Assembly (NCBI GenBank): GCA_934167935.1
Contig: CAKPMH010000034.1
Coordinates: 1 to 10,289, forward strand
Direction of reading: 5' to 3'
DNA: 10,289 bases
Origin: an uncultured Bacilli bacterium
GTDB lineage: Bacteria; Bacillota_I; Bacilli_A; RF39; UBA660
Positions 6,425 to 10,289 of the stretch are shown here, one piece after another. The first letter of the stretch is position 1. Each line of letters begins with the position of its first letter. The notes under the pieces are model-generated. The model made no database searches, had not been told where the DNA came from, and saw nothing but the letters and a program-made list of their open reading frames with translations. A program made the translations under genes and the position numbers.

Positions 6425-7693
6425 TTAATAATAGATATTGTCTCCAACCCTATTTATCCATGCTGAAAACTTTTGTTGAATATTTACTTTAATGTTATTT
6501 TTGAGTTGACCAATTTTTTCGTATTGCTTATAAATATCATTAGTACAAATATCAAAGCGAACAATCAAATGTGAAAAAATATTTTCTTCATTAATATAAG
6601 AAAACATACAAATGTCTTGACAGTTGTAACTATAATTTTTTAAGTTCTTGAGTTTTTTGTAATTATTTTCATAATCTTTTACGCCTATAATTAAAAATCC
6701 TTGGCAATATGTAGTATTTTTTGATTTAGATGCAAAAGTACAATTTGGAGTAATATTTAATGCAATTTGATAAATATAATCAAATTGTATTTCTTTTTCA
6801 CAAAGTGCAGCAAACAAATCATCAATTAGCATATTTTCCGAGTTTTTTTCAGCCAAGCTTAGTTTTTTAAGATCATCATAACTATAATCATTAATTTTAT
6901 ATAAACTTCCTGGTATATTTATATTACTTTTTTTTCTTTCAAACAACATTTCATAATTAAACTTAAACTTGTCAGTAAACGCAATTGATTCTTTAACATA
7001 TTTAAAGTCGTAATTGTTCATTGAGTTAATTTTTGACAACGCATTATCACTAACTTTTATATTCAATATTTCAAAAGCAGACAAAATTTTGTCTGGCATA
7101 AGCGTATTACCTACAAATATTCCTAGATTTTTATCAATTAGTTTAGAATCAATTTTATTTGAATATGACTTTTCTATTAAAATATTAAATTCCTCTCTTA
7201 CTGCCTTTAAATAATTTTCTTGCCATTCTAATAAATTAAATAAATTCTTATTTTGTTCTTCAAACTCGTCAAATATATCAGAAATTAAATTATTAAACGC
7301 ATCATCAGACTCAGCATATAACACTTTTGATTTTTTTGCATTCAAAATTGCTATTGGTAAATTACTAGGCATTTTTTCTTCTATTTTATTTTTCAAACTC
7401 TCTATATCATCTTCATGTTGAGTCCATGCAACTATGAGTAAGTGTTTTTCACCATTTTCTGATATTGCTCTAATTATATTAGTAACTCTAGGAACGTCAA
7501 CAACACCATTATCAAACGCCAAATCAACAAATACAATTCTATACCCCAAATATAAATTATTAGTAACTAAATCATTAGGGTTAATATATAGAGTTTTTAC
7601 GCCTTTAGAAGAACAATAATTCATTAATTTTTGCACTTGTTCTTTTATATCATCAACAAATATTATACCAGTTGTAAATTTATTTAATTCCAT
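6425..7693 (-). CDS. Receiver-domain protein with unknown C-terminal output domain
   Basis: The start is set at ATG 7693-7691, six bases after GGAGG and overlapping the kinase gene by 14 bases; a longer frame to 7756 lacks a suitable site and lies deep in the kinase gene. The product has 422 residues. Residues about 8-125 form a receiver: V-D-D with Asp14/Asp15, F-V-D-L with phospho-acceptor Asp57, W-T with Thr91, and Lys120 or 121 after the fifth strand. The remaining 300 residues have no helix-turn-helix or known enzyme motif that I can see. The region 298-383 has six cysteines (298, 318, 330, 358, 362, 383), around I-T-P-N-C and G-F-L-I-I-G, and the tail ends with F-S-A-W-I-N-R-V-G. It is cytoplasmic, probably phosphorylated by the co-transcribed kinase-like protein. 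It does not look like an ordinary DNA-binding regulator. Confidence 0.8.
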   Translation of the reverse strand: MELNKFTTGIIFVDDIKEQVQKLMNYCSSKGVKTLYINPNDLVTNNLYLGYRIVFVDLAFDNGVVDVPRVTNIIRAISENGEKHLLIVAWTQHEDDIESLKNKIEEKMPSNLPIAILNAKKSKVLYAESDDAFNNLISDIFDEFEEQNKNLFNLLEWQENYLKAVREEFNILIEKSYSNKIDSKLIDKNLGIFVGNTLMPDKILSAFEILNIKVSDNALSKINSMNNYDFKYVKESIAFTDKFKFNYEMLFERKKSNINIPGSLYKINDYSYDDLKKLSLAEKNSENMLIDDLFAALCEKEIQFDYIYQIALNITPNCTFASKSKNTTYCQGFLIIGVKDYENNYKKLKNLKNYSYNCQDICMFSYINEENIFSHLIVRFDICTNDIYKQYEKIGQLKNNIKVNIQQKFSAWINRVGDNIYY

Positions 7694-9764
7694 CCCTATC
7701 CTCCAACTCAATTCTATATTTAACTCCGCTGTATAAACTAGGGATAGCATCATCAATTATATCAAAATCAATTTTACCATTATGCATTGACACAATTTCA
7801 TTTACTATAAATAAACCTAGTCCTAATCCATTTTTCTTTTTACTAACAAAAGGAGAAAAAAGAATATTTGGATCATCTACATTGAACCCAGGACCATTAT
7901 CTGCAAAATATATAATACTTTTTTTGCCTTCTTTTTGCATTTTAATAAAAATTTCTTTGTCACTTTGTAACTCTAACCAGTAAACAGAATTATCAAACAA
8001 ATTAATTAAAATTCTTAATATTTGGCTTTCGATTCCTATAAAATCAAAATTATCAACTATAACTTTTAAAGTTATATTATGATCAACAAGTCTATAATGT
8101 GCATAATTTTTAAATTTTTCCATTAATTTTACACTAGATATTTTTGAAAAGTCTCTATTTCTAATTAAATCACTTTGAGCGTTCAGTAAATCATTTATAT
8201 TGATTATATTTTTTTTCAAATCTTCATAAGAAATTTCTTTTGCTTTTAACATATTTAATAATGATTTTACCTGTTTATCAATATCATGAAAAATCATATT
8301 AAATTCTACTGAACTGCTTGCAATTGATAAATATAATTTCCTTGATTTTTGAAATTCATCAGCTATTTCACCAAATTTTTTTATAATGTTTTTTTTATCA
8401 TCTTCATGAACAAAATCAATATTTTCTATTTCATATATAAACTCTTCAACAGTGTCATCAATTTTTTCTCTTTTTATATTTTTATCAATTGATTCTTTCA
8501 CTTTATTTTTGCTGGGAACTATAAACAACGCAAAATTATCAACTATTGTTTCAATTATTTTTTTGAATTCTATAAATGCAGCGTTTTCTATAAATCCTTC
8601 CCTATTTGTTTTTTCGATTAAATCTGTACTTTTAGTAGCATCTAAATCAATTATTCCAATAATAATATTCTTACTTAAATTTTTACTTGGATTATTTAAT
8701 CTCTTTAAATTTAGCCCTAACCAATCTTCATCCCTACTACCATAATTATATATACGTTGACCACTCCTATATACTCTAACTCCACCATTTTCATCCAAAT
8801 AATTTGTTAAAACATCTTTTTTCATATTTAGCATTTTTAGTACTTTTGGAGTTCTGTGAAAAGCATACAATCTTACTTTGATTGGGCCAATCTTATATTT
8901 AGAAATATCAATATTTTCTAATTTTTCATCAGCATATTTGTATTCAACAGTTTTATATTCGGTAAATGATTTAAATCCTTGCATTTCTAAATATGGTTTA
9001 AAAGAAAAAATCATTTTTCCTTGAGCAGTTCCTGGTTCAACATCAATAGACGCCTGCCATAAGCTATATTCTAATACCTCATTGATAGTAAAGTAATTAT
9101 CAAACATATTTTCATCATTTGAAATAAAATTAATATCGAATTTATCATTTTCGTTTTTAAATGGAGACTGCAACTTTAAAATTTCTGTATAGACTTTCCT
9201 TAAGTCAGTATCATTCCATTCTTCATTCAAATCCTCAATTATTATTCTTGTACCAGAAGATGTATATATTTTTTTATCTCCATTATATAAATTAATTGAC
9301 ATTTTAATATCTTCTAACATCTTATCATCTAAAAATTTATTAAAATCTATATTAAGACAATAACATGATTCATTGTTTTTTTTGGTAATTATAGTTACTT
9401 TATTGCCAATTTTATTAATTGCAAATCTTCCTATTCCTTTTTCACCAACAGGAACTCTTACTGAATTATTTTGTAAATTTTGTTCTTTTAACATCTTCTT
9501 ATTGTTAGTGCCTATAATTAACCAATTATTAGATAAATCATTGTCGTTCATGCCAATACCATTATCAACAATTTCAATCGATGATATTTTTCTATCGAAT
9601 AAATTAATTAATTCCCCCTCCTCATGAATTATAACATCACATTTTGTAGCACCGGCATCATATGAGTTTTTTATTATTTCCGAAAGAGCAATAATTTTAT
9701 TTTCAATCGATTCTTTACCTATCTCAAAAACAATTCTAGCACTTGTTTTAAAATTATTTTCCAT
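7680..9764 (-). CDS. Soluble histidine-kinase-like protein with two GHKL ATPase modules
   Basis: The start is ATG 9764-9762, five bases after GGAGG; the TTG four codons earlier overlaps that site. The product has 694 residues. The N-terminal GHKL ATPase, of the MORC/MutL/Hsp90-like type, has E29, N33 and D36 in S-E-I-I-K-N-S-Y-D-A-G-A, D-N-G-I-G-M (67-72) and G-E-K-G-I-G-R-F (107-114). A transducer-like middle follows, with V-Y-R-S-G-Q-R, D-W-L-G-L and N-R-E-G-F-I-E-N (to about 400). A helical segment (about 420-530) holds F-H-D-I-D-K-Q with His493, placed like the phospho-accepting histidine of kinases. The C-terminus is a classic kinase ATPase: N588/N592, D-N-G-P-G-F (622-627), L-F-S-P-F, G-L-G-L-G-L (646-651). 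No membrane segment or signal peptide is present, so it should sense something in the cytoplasm. It is followed by its likely receiver partner. Confidence 0.85.
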   Translation of the reverse strand: MENNFKTSARIVFEIGKESIENKIIALSEIIKNSYDAGATKCDVIIHEEGELINLFDRKISSIEIVDNGIGMNDNDLSNNWLIIGTNNKKMLKEQNLQNNSVRVPVGEKGIGRFAINKIGNKVTIITKKNNESCYCLNIDFNKFLDDKMLEDIKMSINLYNGDKKIYTSSGTRIIIEDLNEEWNDTDLRKVYTEILKLQSPFKNENDKFDINFISNDENMFDNYFTINEVLEYSLWQASIDVEPGTAQGKMIFSFKPYLEMQGFKSFTEYKTVEYKYADEKLENIDISKYKIGPIKVRLYAFHRTPKVLKMLNMKKDVLTNYLDENGGVRVYRSGQRIYNYGSRDEDWLGLNLKRLNNPSKNLSKNIIIGIIDLDATKSTDLIEKTNREGFIENAAFIEFKKIIETIVDNFALFIVPSKNKVKESIDKNIKREKIDDTVEEFIYEIENIDFVHEDDKKNIIKKFGEIADEFQKSRKLYLSIASSSVEFNMIFHDIDKQVKSLLNMLKAKEISYEDLKKNIININDLLNAQSDLIRNRDFSKISSVKLMEKFKNYAHYRLVDHNITLKVIVDNFDFIGIESQILRILINLFDNSVYWLELQSDKEIFIKMQKEGKKSIIYFADNGPGFNVDDPNILFSPFVSKKKNGLGLGLFIVNEIVSMHNGKIDFDIIDDAIPSLYSGVKYRIELEDRDGIK

Positions 9765-9796
9765 ATTTTCCTCCAATCAAACGAATATCTAATATT

Positions 9797-9821
9797 ATTA
9801 TACAACAATTTTTTAAAATTG
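9797..9821 (-). promoter_or_regulatory. Candidate promoter and operator of the kinase-receiver operon
   Basis: On the minus strand a perfect TATAAT (9802-9797) lies about 33 bases before the kinase start. No good -35 is seen. The inverted repeat CAATTTT/AAAATTG (9806-9821, 2-base centre) lies directly upstream in the -35/spacer area and could bind a regulator that either replaces the poor -35 or represses. Confidence 0.5.
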
Positions 9822-9950
9822 CACGTATATATTTGCCTTTAAAATCACAAACGTTTATATTTTATTTACTATTTTTATTATAATAAATATAACATTTTAA
9901 TATTTTGTAATTTTATCGCAACTTTAATTTCTTTTCGTTTTAGTCATTTT

Positions 9951-10040
9951 ATTACGCCATAGAGTAATTTATTTATATTTTTATCAATTTATTACGATAC
10001 AGAGTAATTCTTTTATAAAATTATTAAATTATTACGATTG
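9951..10040. repeat. Three repeats at exact 40-base intervals
   Basis: ATTACG occurs at 9951, 9991 and 10031, each preceded by a T/A-rich TTT or AATT. The first two continue as 18-base sites with inverted ends, ATTAC and GTAAT 8 bases apart (9951-9968 and 9991-10008), sharing AGAGTAATT. The third keeps only the left half. The even spacing suggests cooperative binding sites of a dimeric protein. Confidence 0.6.
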
Positions 10041-10182
10041 CTTTTTTATAACTTTAAATAAGGAAATCGCAAAAATAATAAAAATTTTAATAATATATGC
10101 CTCATTTCAAGTTATTAACTCATAAAAAAGAACTTTAACATTAAACCAAAATTCTTTTACTTCAATGGTAAACAAGATGTTA

Positions 10183-10289
10183 TTACACTTTGCCTACATT
10201 CTTACCATTCGCACCTCCTGCATTTATATGATTAGACACAACTATAGTATTTTTATTATTTCCAAAAGCACTTAAAATTCTATTCACTC
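10183..10289 (-). pseudogene. Truncated N-acetylmuramoyl-L-alanine amidase (5' part outside window)
   Basis: An open frame enters from the right edge and ends at TAA 10185-10183 after 34 codons. It reads F-G-N-N-K-N-T-I-V-V-S-N-H-I-N-A-G-G, the strand and zinc-ligand region of Amidase_3-type cell-wall hydrolases (His in S-N-H-I-N-A). In family members the chain normally goes on for well over 60 residues past this motif, with a catalytic glutamate near the end. Here it stops ten codons after, in A-N-G-K-N-V-G-K-V, so the enzyme would lack part of its active site. The break directly after the conserved motif suggests insertion of the DNA to the left. The GGAGG within the G-G codons is coding, not a ribosome binding site. 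Confidence 0.65.

Larger units (their letters stand above)
9777..10182. other. Gene-less region upstream of the kinase operon
   Basis: These 406 extremely AT-rich bases hold the operon promoter, the inverted repeat beside it and the 40-base-spaced repeats (9951-10040). From 10041 to 10182 I see no gene, no clear hairpin with T-run and no promoter I would defend. The right end of the inserted DNA probably lies at or just beyond 10182. Confidence 0.55.
1..10215. mobile_element. Candidate integrated element carrying a defence island (extent inferred)
   Basis: A large serine recombinase gene lies at the left and a reading frame of a cell-wall amidase is cut short at the right, near 10185-10215. 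All complete genes between them are accessory (restriction-modification, a second methyltransferase, a two-component-like pair). The simplest reading is an element integrated by its own serine recombinase within the amidase gene. The right boundary is placed where the amidase reading frame appears to leave its family pattern, just after the N-H-I-N-A-G-G motif. The left boundary is outside the window, so neither attachment site can be verified here. The recombinase and the island could also be independent arrivals. Confidence 0.35.

Noticed and set aside
7694..7756. Receiver protein start 21 codons earlier at 7756
   Set aside because: It would lie deep inside the kinase coding sequence without a ribosome binding site; the receiver fold begins properly from 7693, right behind GGAGG.
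7434..9627. Several plus-strand frames of 60-100 codons opposite the kinase and receiver genes
   Set aside because: All are antisense shadows rich in I, L, F and S, as expected opposite AT-rich genes, and lack ribosome binding sites.
9951..10040. CRISPR array
   Set aside because: Only two full repeats and a half copy, the shared core is too short, and no cas gene is present.
10200..10220. GGAGGTGCGAATG on minus as a ribosome binding site and start
   Set aside because: The ATG is followed by a stop after four codons, and the GGAGG encodes the Gly-Gly of the amidase motif.

Overview
The window is very AT-rich, apparently chromosomal DNA from a low-GC Firmicute, most likely a clostridium (Clostridium or Clostridioides type). 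The base composition, the strong AAGGAGG-type ribosome binding sites, the near-consensus sigma-A promoters, a TndX/TnpX-style large serine recombinase and a cut-off clostridial-style cell-wall amidase all point that way. The species cannot be named from the sequence. Everything between the recombinase and the amidase remnant is accessory DNA.

Layout from left to right. (1) Bases 1-1542, minus strand: a large serine recombinase that runs off the left edge, with a 61-codon gene just upstream that overlaps its start. (2) Bases 1543-2246: about 700 bases without a convincing gene, holding a terminator-like hairpin, a GC-rich perfect inverted repeat, a long direct repeat and the terminator of the next gene. 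(3) Bases 2247-5104: a type II restriction-modification pair, divergently transcribed, made of a Sau3AI/MutH-type nuclease (minus) and a C5-cytosine methyltransferase (plus); expected target GATC. (4) Bases 5193-6413: a second, different C5-cytosine methyltransferase with its own promoter. (5) Bases 6425-9764, minus strand and convergent with it: a two-gene operon of a soluble histidine-kinase-like protein with two GHKL ATPase modules, followed with a 14-base overlap by a protein with a complete receiver-domain residue set and a C-terminal part I do not recognise. (6) Bases 9777-10182: non-coding, with three repeats at exactly 40-base spacing. (7) Bases 10183-10289: the truncated end of an N-acetylmuramoyl-L-alanine amidase reading frame entering from the right.

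Interpretation (inference). The genes look like a defence island carried by a recombinase-borne element that may have inserted into the amidase gene. The Sau3AI-like pair is self-sufficient. The second methyltransferase plus the two-component pair looks like a separate module: a cytoplasmic sensor kinase with a MORC/MutL-like ATPase front end signals to a receiver protein with an unknown output, next to a methyltransferase that could mark self DNA. This is the part most likely to be poorly described. GATC is scarce in the window (8 sites by hand count), yet two sites lie in the 173-base control region of the GATC-type system, one inside the methyltransferase -35 box, which suggests methylation-linked self-regulation.
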